From Sediminispirochaeta smaragdinae DSM 11293 (GTDB lineage Bacteria > Spirochaetota > Spirochaetia > DSM-16054 > Sediminispirochaetaceae), in NCBI RefSeq assembly GCF_000143985.1, contig NC_014364.1, forward strand, positions 2,418,001 to 2,482,000: a stretch of 64,000 nt of DNA. The letters run 5' to 3'. Below the pieces are notes generated by a model. It searched no databases and was not told the origin of the DNA. It worked only from the letters and a program-made list of their open reading frames with translations. The position numbers were made by a program, and so were the translations under genes. The first letter of the stretch is position 1. Each line of letters opens with the position of its first letter. This document shows, one piece after another, positions 52,176 to 60,272 of the stretch.

Positions 52176-52367
52176 ATGACTGAACGAATAGGAGATTACT
52201 TTGTTCGCCTTGAGCTACTTTCTTTCGAGCAGGCGGAGCAAGTCCTGGCCGTGCAGCAAGAGCAGCCCAACCGACGTTTCGGCGAAATAGCCGTCGAACT
52301 CGGTTTCATCGGAGAGGAGGATATCGAATCCTACAAGCGCTACTGTGCGGAAAAGGATGGCTCATGA
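52176..52367 (+). CDS. Stand-alone MshEN/GspE-N-like mini-protein
   Basis: 63-aa protein with GGAGGAG 1-2 nt before the ATG. It is built from two half-repeats resembling the 24-residue motif of MshEN (RLGxxLVxxGxxxxxxLxxxLxxQ). The first runs from R5 to Q28 and keeps R1, G3, V7, L21 and Q24. The second begins RFGEIAVELGFIGEEDIESYK and keeps R1, G3, V7, G10 and Ile17. In MshE-type ATPases this module binds cyclic di-GMP. Here no ATPase domain follows; instead the stop overlaps the TrkA_C gene. The c-di-GMP role is inference. Confidence 0.65.
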   Translation: MTERIGDYFVRLELLSFEQAEQVLAVQQEQPNRRFGEIAVELGFIGEEDIESYKRYCAEKDGS

Positions 52368-53173
52368 TTGCGCTACTTTCTTTCTTCGTTATTCTTTTAT
52401 TATCGCTTTCGATCGTGCGGATTGCAGCAATCATGCTTCAGCTTACAGGTCTTTCTGCAGATACGGCACGATTCCAGGCCCGCTCCGCCTTTACCGGTAC
52501 AGGATTCACCACACGCGAATCGGAAATGATCATTGGCCATCCTGTAAGGCGAAGGATCATCATGGGACTCATGCTCATTGGTAATCTCGGACTTGTGACC
52601 TTCGTTTCGTCTCTTGTCCTTACCTTTTTAAGGGCTCAATCCGCACTTGAAATGGCAAGCACAGGGGCTATACTCATAGGAGGACTCCTGCTTCTCTTTT
52701 TCGTAAGCAAAAGCAGAATCCTTGATTCTCTTTTGAGTAAAATAATCACTCGATTACTCAGGCGTTGGACAAAACTTCATACGACGGATTATGATGGTTT
52801 GTTGAACCTTTCCGGCGATTATGAGGTGATAAAATCTCTTGTAGGTCCTGACAGTTGGTGTACGGAAAGAAGTCTTGCAGAACTTCAGTTGAGCGATGAA
52901 GGAGTTCTAGTACTTGGAATATACCGGCAGGACGGTTATTTCATAGGCTCGCCAAAGGGTTCGACCTTTATCTATGATGGAGACGAATTGATTCTCTACG
53001 GACGAGATGAACGGATTCGTACTCTTACAGACAGGAAGGCGGGAGAGAAAGGTGATACGGAACATCGTGAAGCCGTAGATGCTCAAAATAAGATCGAAGG
53101 GAAGCGACCGGCGCCCCTTACTATCTCCTCACGAAAGGGGTTTCGAGGTTTTTTTAGGAAACGAGAGTACTGA
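52364..53173 (+). CDS. Membrane protein with TrkA_C (RCK_C) domain
   Basis: 269-aa protein. TM1 lies at about residues 3-26, and two further helices at about 63-90 and 97-117. Between TM1 and TM2 is RSAFTGTGFTTRESEMIIGHPVRRRII, a conserved block of a widespread TrkA_C membrane family that loosely recalls Trk/Ktr pore loops. The C-terminal TrkA_C domain (about residues 165-230: SLAELQLSDEGVLVLGIYRQDGYFIGSPKGSTFIYDGDELILYG) binds ligands in K+ channels and transporters. It overlaps the mini-protein by 4 nt. Ion transport is suspected, not shown. Confidence 0.82.
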   Translation: MIALLSFFVILLLSLSIVRIAAIMLQLTGLSADTARFQARSAFTGTGFTTRESEMIIGHPVRRRIIMGLMLIGNLGLVTFVSSLVLTFLRAQSALEMASTGAILIGGLLLLFFVSKSRILDSLLSKIITRLLRRWTKLHTTDYDGLLNLSGDYEVIKSLVGPDSWCTERSLAELQLSDEGVLVLGIYRQDGYFIGSPKGSTFIYDGDELILYGRDERIRTLTDRKAGEKGDTEHREAVDAQNKIEGKRPAPLTISSRKGFRGFFRKREY

Positions 53174-53177
53174 TATA

Positions 53178-54884
53178 ATGATGCTGCCTAATATACACAT
53201 AAAGAGAAACAAGTTCTTGCTCCTTTGTTGTCTGCTCCTTCCTGTAATAACAGCTTCGGGTGATGAGCTTCGGAAGGTGCGAGTTCAACTTAAATGGACA
53301 CACCAGTTTCAGTTTGCCGGTTTCTATGCAGCGATAGATCAATGCTATTATGCAAAGAGAGGTTTAAAAGTAGAACTGAGGGAGGGAAACCCGGAGATAA
53401 GGCCAACCAATGAGGTAGTCTCTCGGAGAGCAGACTTCGGTATCAATACGACCGATCTTATTGTCCATAGGGCCCTTGGCAAGCCAATTGTTATTCTTGC
53501 ACCAATATTCCAACATAGTTCTCAGGTGGTAGCGGTCAGCGGGAAATCCGACATCTATGAACCCTGCAATCTTGAAGGGAAAAGCCTGATGCTTTCGGGA
53601 GACGGTGAGGCATCAATCCTGGCGATGTTTAGATCTCAAGAAATCACAGATATCAGGATCGTACCTCACAGTTGGGATATCATGGACCTGGTAAACGGAA
53701 AGGTCGATGCAATGAGTGTATACCTCACAGGGGAAGTGTACACTCTTCGTCGGTTAAAACTCCCCTTCCGCATTCTTCGCCCAGAAAACTACGGGATAGA
53801 TTTCTACGGCGATGTCCTTTTCACCAGTGAAGCACTAGCGACCGAGGATGCCGACCTCGTCAATCGATTTCTCACTGCAACCTTGGAAGGTTGGCAGTAT
53901 GCGCTCAAGAACAAGGAAGCCATGATGGATCTCATCATCGAAAAATACGGCTACCATGATAGTCTTGAACGCCTCAGATACGAATCGGATATGATTTCCA
54001 CCCTCATGGGTGAGGGAATCGTCCGACCAGGCCACTCCAGTACATCACGGTGGCAACATATCATCGATACCTATGACTCTCTTGGCATGCTCAGTCGACC
54101 GGTAGATATCAAGCAGATCCTTTTTCAGCGAAGTCCGAAACTTTCTCATACGCAAAGAACGGCAATATTTCTTCTCTTAACGGCATTGCTTGCTCTTTTC
54201 CTGTTTTTCGTATTGTCCAGGTTTTTTACCGCCACACTCTGGCGCGAGATGGAGCATAAGGTCGGAAGGCAAAACGAACTTGATACGTTCATTAAGTTCT
54301 GCCTTCTCACCAATACAGAGCTGCCGCAGACAGTACACCGTCGGGTTATCGATAATCTTCAGATTATCGATAATATCATTCCAGTTGCAGAATCAGTCAC
54401 GCAAAAAAACAGCCACCATGAAAATCGTAAAAATATAGAACACATAGATCTCTGTTCCTATCTGCATGATCTTGTCAGCCTGACCGACAGAAATTTCAAT
54501 GAAGAGGAAAGTAGAACAATAGTTAACGTTCCCCGTTTTCCGGTTATCGTACCCATCGAACTGGCTGTCCCCATAGGACTCATTACCGTCGAACTCCATA
54601 CAAACGCCCTGAAACACACCTCTGCCAAAGAGGGGAAAATCAGGATCACGTTAAAACAAGAAGAAAATGAGATTTGTACGCTTTCGGTCGGAGACAGGGG
54701 GGCAGGTATGGATGAAAAACTTTTTCATCATAAGCGGACAAAAACAACAGGACTGCCGCTCATCCAATTATTGACAAAGCAAATAGGCGGCAGCCTTGAA
54801 GTTTCCAGCCGCAACGGTACATCGATCACCCTTCGATTTCCCCTAAGAAAGCAGAAGGAAAAGACAATCGGTATCCGTTCTTGA
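53178..54884 (+). CDS. NMT1/THI5-like periplasmic sensor fused to HisKA_2 histidine kinase
   Basis: 568-aa sensor kinase. After a signal/anchor segment (about residues 9-26) comes an ABC-type NMT1-like binding domain (RVQLKWTHQFQFAGFYAAIDQCYYAKRGLKVELREG) through about residue 300. A membrane helix follows (about 330-350). The kinase has the HisKA_2 phosphoacceptor VHRRVIDNLQII with His387, and ATPase boxes VELHTNALKHT, VGDRGAGMD and the glycine-rich TTGLPLIQLL. No response regulator is adjacent, so the partner is unknown. ATG 53178 is 5 nt after the TrkA_C stop. Confidence 0.88.
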   Translation: MMLPNIHIKRNKFLLLCCLLLPVITASGDELRKVRVQLKWTHQFQFAGFYAAIDQCYYAKRGLKVELREGNPEIRPTNEVVSRRADFGINTTDLIVHRALGKPIVILAPIFQHSSQVVAVSGKSDIYEPCNLEGKSLMLSGDGEASILAMFRSQEITDIRIVPHSWDIMDLVNGKVDAMSVYLTGEVYTLRRLKLPFRILRPENYGIDFYGDVLFTSEALATEDADLVNRFLTATLEGWQYALKNKEAMMDLIIEKYGYHDSLERLRYESDMISTLMGEGIVRPGHSSTSRWQHIIDTYDSLGMLSRPVDIKQILFQRSPKLSHTQRTAIFLLLTALLALFLFFVLSRFFTATLWREMEHKVGRQNELDTFIKFCLLTNTELPQTVHRRVIDNLQIIDNIIPVAESVTQKNSHHENRKNIEHIDLCSYLHDLVSLTDRNFNEEESRTIVNVPRFPVIVPIELAVPIGLITVELHTNALKHTSAKEGKIRITLKQEENEICTLSVGDRGAGMDEKLFHHKRTKTTGLPLIQLLTKQIGGSLEVSSRNGTSITLRFPLRKQKEKTIGIRS

Positions 54885-54915
54885 AACAACGGTACTAAGG
54901 GAGCACATTGTAGAG

Positions 54916-55776
54916 ATGAATCAGCGTCGAATAAGCATTCTTTGTCTTTCGGTAGGTTTCACCCTCGTCTCCTGTAGCGTGGATATCAACTTTCCCGAGC
55001 GTTATGCCCTGGTCTACGGAGTGGCCGACTACCCCGATGGCTATAACGATCTCACCTATACCGTCAACGATGCCGATTCCATGGCCGATTTATTCGAAGA
55101 GAAGGGCTATATCGTTAGAAAGAGAACTGACAGCGAAGTTACCGCATCCGCCATACAGAGTGACATCGAGGCCCTCGATGTACCGAAAAACGCTCTTTTG
55201 CTCTTCTACTTTTCCGGGCACGGTACCTCCGACGATGATGAATCCTATATCGTCTGCTGTAATGATACAGGATCGGATGCAGCTTTTATCAGCGGCACCA
55301 CCCTCGCCTCCTGGCTCGCCAAGGTTCCCTGCAATAAGAAGGTGGTGATCCTCGATTCCTGCTATGCGGCAGGCCTTATCGGCGAAGGCTATTCTGAGGA
55401 TGGGTATCCCGACGACTGGGACGGGGGCAGCAGCTTTGCCTTCTCTCTCAGCGAAACCATAGAAAACTACTTCTCCTCTCCCTCGTCGAGCGGAATTTCC
55501 TATGATGATGCCATCGTACTTGCCGCTGCAGGAAGTGATGAAAAAAGCTTTGAAGGAGGGACCGTTGGCCACGGTTATTTTACCTACGGACTGCTTCGGG
55601 GAGCGGTTCACGGCGACGACGATGGGGACGGCTACCTATCGACCCTGGAGCTCTACGACTATGCCAGAGATTACATCGAAGGACTATCCTTTCTCACTAC
55701 CGATGGAACAGTTCACTATTACCTGCCCCACATTTCGGGAGGCCCTGTCGACTTTATTCTTTTCGAGATGAAGTAG
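54916..55776 (+). CDS. Caspase-like (C14) lipoprotein with EF-hand
   Basis: 286-aa lipoprotein (lipobox TLVSC, Cys20). The caspase/metacaspase fold has ALVYGVADYPD near the start, the catalytic His102 in YFSGHGTSDDD, and Cys149 in VVILDSCYAAG. A C-terminal loop DDDGDGYLSTLE (residues 234-245) has the EF-hand spacing (Asp 1, 3, 5; Gly 6; Glu 12), suggesting calcium control. Both catalytic residues are intact. Location outside the inner membrane is predicted from the lipobox. It may be co-transcribed with the sensor kinase 31 nt upstream. Confidence 0.9.
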   Translation: MNQRRISILCLSVGFTLVSCSVDINFPERYALVYGVADYPDGYNDLTYTVNDADSMADLFEEKGYIVRKRTDSEVTASAIQSDIEALDVPKNALLLFYFSGHGTSDDDESYIVCCNDTGSDAAFISGTTLASWLAKVPCNKKVVILDSCYAAGLIGEGYSEDGYPDDWDGGSSFAFSLSETIENYFSSPSSSGISYDDAIVLAAAGSDEKSFEGGTVGHGYFTYGLLRGAVHGDDDGDGYLSTLELYDYARDYIEGLSFLTTDGTVHYYLPHISGGPVDFILFEMK

Positions 55777-55804
55777 GAAATCCCTTTTTTAGAAAAAGCA
55801 TAAG

Positions 55805-56443
55805 CTACAGCGGTTTGCCATCAGAAAGGGAACGGACCAACTCTTCCAGCGTCTCATTCCACATCCCATCCTTGTACCAAAGCGCCATCTCTTCAAGAAA
55901 ACTACGGTACAGTCGCCCGAACTCCTTCTCCGCCTCGCGATCACCATCTTTTATCGCATAGAGTTCCATCATTCTGGGATGCTCTTCTTTCCAGCGCACC
56001 TTCATTTCGTCCACCTTGGCAGGAGCCTCAACCCATCTGGCAAGCTCCTTCCCCTGACCGTCCCAGAGCGATATGACAGGTATATGGTCTACCCCGTCGG
56101 CAAGATAGCTTTTATGTAGTTCAGGGGCCTTCTCCCGGCTGAAAAGGCGGAAGGGAATCCCGCATTTTTGAAAGAAGCTTCTCAGGATGGGGAGATTACA
56201 GGCCCAGTCACCACACCACGGTTCACTAAATGCGGAAGCCCGGACCTCTCCCATTCGGAGATTTCTTGAAGCCACAGCTTCTCTTAGTTTGTCGACAAAG
56301 CGCTCCGGTGCATCTGCCTCCCGGACAAGGGAACGGACAAGAGATCGATAAAATCGGAGCGTTTCGAGGTAGTCATCTATCTCCACACCGGTAAAAAAGA
56401 AGTCATCGGTCATATAGCTAAGTGGTTTCATGACGTTAATCAT
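55805..56443 (-). CDS. Thioredoxin-family protein with CxxxC
   Basis: 212-aa cytoplasmic protein of the thioredoxin-like group. The redox-type motif SEPWCGDWACNLPILRSFF contains CGDWAC, so the two Cys are separated by four residues instead of the normal two. The segment DHIPVISLWDGQGKELARW carries the cis-Pro. The last 65 residues are helical. ATG 56443 has AAAGGA 4 nt upstream. The spaced cysteines may indicate a different role, such as bacillithiol-type or scaffold function, but this is speculation. Confidence 0.78.
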   Translation of the reverse strand: MINVMKPLSYMTDDFFFTGVEIDDYLETLRFYRSLVRSLVREADAPERFVDKLREAVASRNLRMGEVRASAFSEPWCGDWACNLPILRSFFQKCGIPFRLFSREKAPELHKSYLADGVDHIPVISLWDGQGKELARWVEAPAKVDEMKVRWKEEHPRMMELYAIKDGDREAEKEFGRLYRSFLEEMALWYKDGMWNETLEELVRSLSDGKPL

Positions 56444-56470
56444 ACTATCCTTTGGCGTAGAAAAATATAC

Positions 56471-56492
56471 CTACTGTCCGGAATCGTGGTGA
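56471..56492 (+). repeat. IS left inverted repeat
   Basis: It begins CTACTGTCCGGAATC and pairs with the right end with one mismatch. Confidence 0.85.
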
Positions 56493-56517
56493 AAAATGAA
56501 TAAAATCTCCTTTTCTC

Positions 56518-56541
56518 GTAGTTACTTATAGTAAGAACTAC
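56518..56541 (+). other. Hairpin between IS left end and transposase start
   Basis: GTAGTT (56518-56523) pairs with AACTAC (56536-56541), and CTTA with TAAG, around a 3-nt loop. There is a single bulged A. It lies just upstream of the transposase ribosome site AAGGAG and could hinder read-through translation from outside. Confidence 0.35.
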
Positions 56542-56559
56542 CAGAAAAAGGAGTTTCCC

Positions 56560-57678
56560 ATGTTCCATCCTCCCTTCTGCCCCAACCCCCATTGCCTCAA
56601 CCACTTCTCTCCCTCCGGCCACTGGTTCTTTAGAACAGGCTCCTACTCTACCCAAACCTCTCCCCGCATCCAAAAGTTCAAATGCAAAACCTGCCACCTC
56701 TCCTTCTCCACTCGCACCTTCAGCATCGACTACTGGACCCATTTCCACCTCCCCTACACAACCATCCTCTCTCACCTCGTCACCAGCTCCGGTATCAGAG
56801 ACCTCTCCCGTATCCTTAAGGTCTCATGCTCCACCGTCTCAGACCGTATCCGTCGTCTTTCCCACCAGTGCATCGCATCCTCTGCCTCCCTCACCTCAGA
56901 CATGAACATCCACGAAGACCTGGTCGCAGACGGCTTTGAAAGCTTCGTCTGTTCCCAGTACCTCCCCAACAACATCCACATCCTGGCAGGAAAAGACTCC
57001 CAGTTCTGGTTTCTCTCCGACTATGCACAGCTGACCAGAAAGGGACGTATGACCTGGTATCAGAAGAAGAAAAACAGGGTGATCAAGGAGAAGCTAAAGG
57101 TCTATAGAGGAAGTGTTTATCAGTCCTTTCAGAATGTCGTGGCAAAGGTGCTTGCCCTGACCGAGCAATCGGAGAGGGATAGGGTGAAGTTGTATACCGA
57201 TGAGCATGCGCAATACAAAAGGGTGATGAAGGGACTACCGGCAGGGGTGGCAGGAATGATAGAGCACCACAGGATCAGCTCGAAGAGGGTTCGGGATCTG
57301 TGTAATCCCCTCTTTAGTGTGAATTACCTTGACAGGGAGATCCGGAAGGATGACTCGGATCATGTGAGGCAGACGGTCCAGTTTGCAAGGAGTACGGTGA
57401 ACATGCTGGAGCGGCTTGAGATCTACCGGTATTATCACAACTTTATGAAGCCCTATCGGGTTGGGGGAAAGGATGAGAAGCGGGGGCAGACACATGGGGT
57501 GGTGGCTGGGATAGAGGGAAAGAGGATAGCGTCCGAGCTGAGGACTCTTTACAGTAGGCGGAGGTTTTTCTTACGGAATCAGCCCATGAATCGGAGTGGG
57601 AGGGAGCTGTGGGTCAGGTGTATTCCTACACCCTTACGGTGGATGATTGACTATCTTCCTTCTTATGCATGGGCATGA
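56560..57678 (+). CDS. IS transposase, zinc ribbon plus DDE type
   Basis: 372-aa transposase. The N-terminal zinc ribbon has Cys7, Cys12, Cys42 and Cys45. A helix-turn-helix (about residues 78-102: IRDLSRILKVSCSTVSDRIRRL) precedes the DDE-like domain with VADGFESF (Asp124) and LYTDEHAQYK (Asp214). The third acidic residue is uncertain. AAGGAG lies 6 nt before the ATG. The frame is intact, so the element may still be active. The base composition is peculiar: pyrimidine-rich early and purine-rich late. Confidence 0.88.
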   Translation: MFHPPFCPNPHCLNHFSPSGHWFFRTGSYSTQTSPRIQKFKCKTCHLSFSTRTFSIDYWTHFHLPYTTILSHLVTSSGIRDLSRILKVSCSTVSDRIRRLSHQCIASSASLTSDMNIHEDLVADGFESFVCSQYLPNNIHILAGKDSQFWFLSDYAQLTRKGRMTWYQKKKNRVIKEKLKVYRGSVYQSFQNVVAKVLALTEQSERDRVKLYTDEHAQYKRVMKGLPAGVAGMIEHHRISSKRVRDLCNPLFSVNYLDREIRKDDSDHVRQTVQFARSTVNMLERLEIYRYYHNFMKPYRVGGKDEKRGQTHGVVAGIEGKRIASELRTLYSRRRFFLRNQPMNRSGRELWVRCIPTPLRWMIDYLPSYAWA

Positions 57679-57683
57679 TAATA

Positions 57684-57705
57684 TCACCATGATTCCGGAC
57701 AGTAG
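57684..57705 (-). repeat. IS right inverted repeat
   Basis: Read on the minus strand it begins CTACTGTCCGGAATC, matching the left end with one mismatch. It ends 30 bp before the asnB start codon. Confidence 0.85.
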
Positions 57706-57734
57706 TAGAATATTATCGTAGTGAGGTGATTTTA

Positions 57735-59237
57735 ATGTGTGGAATATGCGGCATATGGAATGCAGAAGAAAGACCAATGGTGGAAACGATGGTAGAGCGT
57801 ATGCACCATAGGGGACCAGATGAAGAGGGATTTTACGACTGTGCAAACGGAACGCTCGGTCATGCACGTCTTTCAATTATGGATCCGACAGGGGGGCACC
57901 AACCTATTTTTAACGAGGACAAGAGTCTGGCGGTCATTGCAAATGGAGAGATCTACAACTATCCGAAGCTAAGGAAGAAACTTGCTAGCAAGCATAGCTT
58001 CAAAACCAATAACGACAGCGAAGTGCTCTTGCATCTTTTCGAAGAAGAGGGTCCCGAAATGGTAAAACAGCTTGATGGAATGTTTGCCTTTTGCATCACC
58101 AATGGAAAGTCGATCTTCTTAGCTCGAGATCCCATCGGCATAAAGCCTCTTTACTGGGGTCGGAAAAAAACGGGAAAGGTACTATTCACATCTGAACAAA
58201 AAACAAGTGCAGGAGAGGATTGCCTCCTCTCAGAATTTCCTCCTGGTTGTACCTATTCCACAACAAGAGGGATGGAACGCTATTTTACCCTGGCTTCAAA
58301 ACAAGCCGAACAGCTTCCCATTAAACAGCATGTATCACTGCTGCGCAATGATCTCGACAAAGCAGTACATAAACGACTGATGAGCGATGTACCAGTGGGT
58401 TGTTTTTTATCCGGAGGACTCGATAGCAGCATCATATCGGCCATAGTTGCCCAGGAAAAGCCGGACCTCCACACTTTTTCGGTTGGTCTCGAGGGAAGCA
58501 GCGATCTTGAAGCCGCCAAACTTGTTGCCTCACATATAGGATCGAAGCATCATCAATATATCATCACCAAAGAAGAAATCGTGGCTGAGCTGCCACGTAT
58601 TATCTATCATCTGGAATCATTTGACCAAGATCTGGTACGAAGCTCTATTCCCACCTATTTCACCGCAAAACTGGCCGCTCAAGAGGTCAAGGTGATTCTG
58701 ACAGGGGAAGGAGCCGATGAACTTTTCGGAGGTTATACCTATTACAGGTCGATCCCCGACCATGCACAACTTCATAAGGAACTACTGCGATCAATCAAAA
58801 CTCTTCATAATATCAACCTACAACGGGTTGATCGTATTACTATGGCCCATTCTATCGAGGCAAGAGTTCCCTTTCTCGATTTAAAAGTAATCGAAACGGC
58901 ACAGCGCATTCCCGTAGAACTGAAATTGAACGGAAAGCCCCCGGTCGAAAAGTGGATATTACGAAAAGCATATGAAAAACTTTTACCAGAAAAAATCGTG
59001 TGGAGACCAAAAGAACAATTCGACGAAGGGACGGGAATGACCGACCTTTTGCCGCAATTGACATCCGAGCTTTTCTCGGATGCACAAACAGCAAGGCTCA
59101 TAAAAAAATATCCCGAGGCTCGGCTACGATCGAAAGAAGAGGCCTATTACTTCTTCCTTTTCCAGAATCTTTTTCATCATGATGAACAAATGGTGCGGCA
59201 GGTCGCCCGCTGGGGAGAGCGTCCCAATCTTGAGTAA
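57735..59237 (+). CDS. asnB: Asparagine synthase (glutamine-hydrolysing)
   Basis: 500-aa AsnB, making asparagine from aspartate, glutamine and ATP. ATG 57735 puts Cys at position 2 (MCGICGIWN), the Ntn nucleophile of the glutaminase domain, and HHRGPDEEGF and LGHARLSIMD follow. The synthetase domain has the PP-loop LSGGLDSSIISA. GAGGTGA lies 5 nt upstream. The IS right end lies 30 bp before the start, so any native promoter has been displaced; transcription may come from the IS or from TAGAAT/TATTAT elements at the junction. The stop directly abuts that of the facing kinase gene. Confidence 0.95.
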   Translation: MCGICGIWNAEERPMVETMVERMHHRGPDEEGFYDCANGTLGHARLSIMDPTGGHQPIFNEDKSLAVIANGEIYNYPKLRKKLASKHSFKTNNDSEVLLHLFEEEGPEMVKQLDGMFAFCITNGKSIFLARDPIGIKPLYWGRKKTGKVLFTSEQKTSAGEDCLLSEFPPGCTYSTTRGMERYFTLASKQAEQLPIKQHVSLLRNDLDKAVHKRLMSDVPVGCFLSGGLDSSIISAIVAQEKPDLHTFSVGLEGSSDLEAAKLVASHIGSKHHQYIITKEEIVAELPRIIYHLESFDQDLVRSSIPTYFTAKLAAQEVKVILTGEGADELFGGYTYYRSIPDHAQLHKELLRSIKTLHNINLQRVDRITMAHSIEARVPFLDLKVIETAQRIPVELKLNGKPPVEKWILRKAYEKLLPEKIVWRPKEQFDEGTGMTDLLPQLTSELFSDAQTARLIKKYPEARLRSKEEAYYFFLFQNLFHHDEQMVRQVARWGERPNLE

Positions 59238-60272
59238 TTAGGGATCTCCGGGAAAAAGGAGACGAAAACGAGTTCCCTTTTCTTTGTTTCCTTCCCAGCA
59301 GCAGTTACCTCCAATTTGTTTGGCCAAGCCGGTAATGACCACAACGCCGAAGGTATTACAATTTTGTACTTCGAAATCGCGAGGGAGCCCCTGACCGTCG
59401 TCATAAACAGAGAGTTCTATCTCATGTTCCGAGGGGGATAGGAGTTCAACGCTTATATTCCCTTCTTCTCCACCGGGAAATGCGTGTTTGAGCGCATTGG
59501 TAAACAGTTCGACGGCGATAAGACCAAGAGCAATGGCCCGGTCGGTTTTAATAGTAAGGGGAGCAAGAGAAAGATGAAGAGAAATCCGAGAGGTATTCGA
59601 TAGTGTTGATTGGAAAAGATTTTCGATCAGCTCTTCCAGGTATTCTTTCAAATCAATACTGTTGGTTACCTTCCCCTTATAGAGCTTTGTATAAAGCAGC
59701 GAAAGAGAATCAATCTTGGCACGTAGTTCATCAAGAATGGGTGCCAATTTTCTTTCCGTTTTTTTTAGATTTTCAGCCTGTAGTCCAATCAGGCTCGACA
59801 CAAGATTGAGATTATTCTTTACCCGATGATGGACCTCACGAATCAAGAGTTCCTTTTCCTTTATGCTACCATCAAGTTTTTTTAACGTTTCGGTATGGGG
59901 AGTCACATCGATGACGGTAAAAAGTGCCAAAGGTTCCTCCTCCCTGCCGGAAAGGGGACTCACGATCGTCTGTTCGGTGCGCCATGTCCCATTCACCAGC
60001 CGAGAAGGAAAAAGATGGGGATGAAACTGGCTGGAAAAAATCACAGGCACCCCATCGCTAAAGAGCGGTTCCAGACGAGATGCATAAACAGGATTTTTGA
60101 AACAGGGAAGTAAAATACGAAGGTCACGTCCAAGAGCATCTATGCGACTAATATCCGTCCACTGCTCCATAATGCGATTCCAGAATCGAATTTGAAACCG
60201 ACGATCAAGGATCAAAATAGCCTCGGGTAGAGCATCGAAGAGTTGAAATTGATTATCGCCTTCGCCGATCAT
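59238..60272 (-). CDS. PAS-domain HisKA_2 histidine kinase
   Basis: 344-aa soluble sensor kinase. Residues 1-130 form a PAS-like domain (ALPEAILILDRRFQIRFWN). The phosphoacceptor region EVHHRVKNNLNLVSSLIGLQ (HisKA_2 type, about residues 148-167) and ATPase boxes (VELFTNALKHAF, VYDDGQGLPRDF) follow, as in LytS/blue-light-like kinases. There is no membrane segment. The start overlaps the CheC-like stop as ATGA, and the receiver gene is just upstream, so the three form one operon and the receiver is the likely partner. Confidence 0.9.
   Translation of the reverse strand: MIGEGDNQFQLFDALPEAILILDRRFQIRFWNRIMEQWTDISRIDALGRDLRILLPCFKNPVYASRLEPLFSDGVPVIFSSQFHPHLFPSRLVNGTWRTEQTIVSPLSGREEEPLALFTVIDVTPHTETLKKLDGSIKEKELLIREVHHRVKNNLNLVSSLIGLQAENLKKTERKLAPILDELRAKIDSLSLLYTKLYKGKVTNSIDLKEYLEELIENLFQSTLSNTSRISLHLSLAPLTIKTDRAIALGLIAVELFTNALKHAFPGGEEGNISVELLSPSEHEIELSVYDDGQGLPRDFEVQNCNTFGVVVITGLAKQIGGNCCWEGNKEKGTRFRLLFPGDP

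Larger units (their letters stand above)
56471..57705 (+). mobile_element. Insertion sequence with 22-bp terminal inverted repeats
   Basis: About 1235 bp. The ends are near-identical inverted repeats (56471-56492 and 57684-57705), starting CTACTGTCCGGAATC and differing at one position out of 22 (G versus A). A single transposase gene fills it. No exact target-site duplication is visible, so the insertion may be old or the duplication lost. The family is not named here; the zinc-ribbon/HTH/DDE layout recalls IS1-like elements. Confidence 0.85.

Noticed and set aside
54346-54373. Two copies of the palindrome TTATCGATAA, 18 bp apart
   Set aside because: They encode the conserved helix around His387 of the kinase and are explained by the repeated Ile-Asp-Asn codons.
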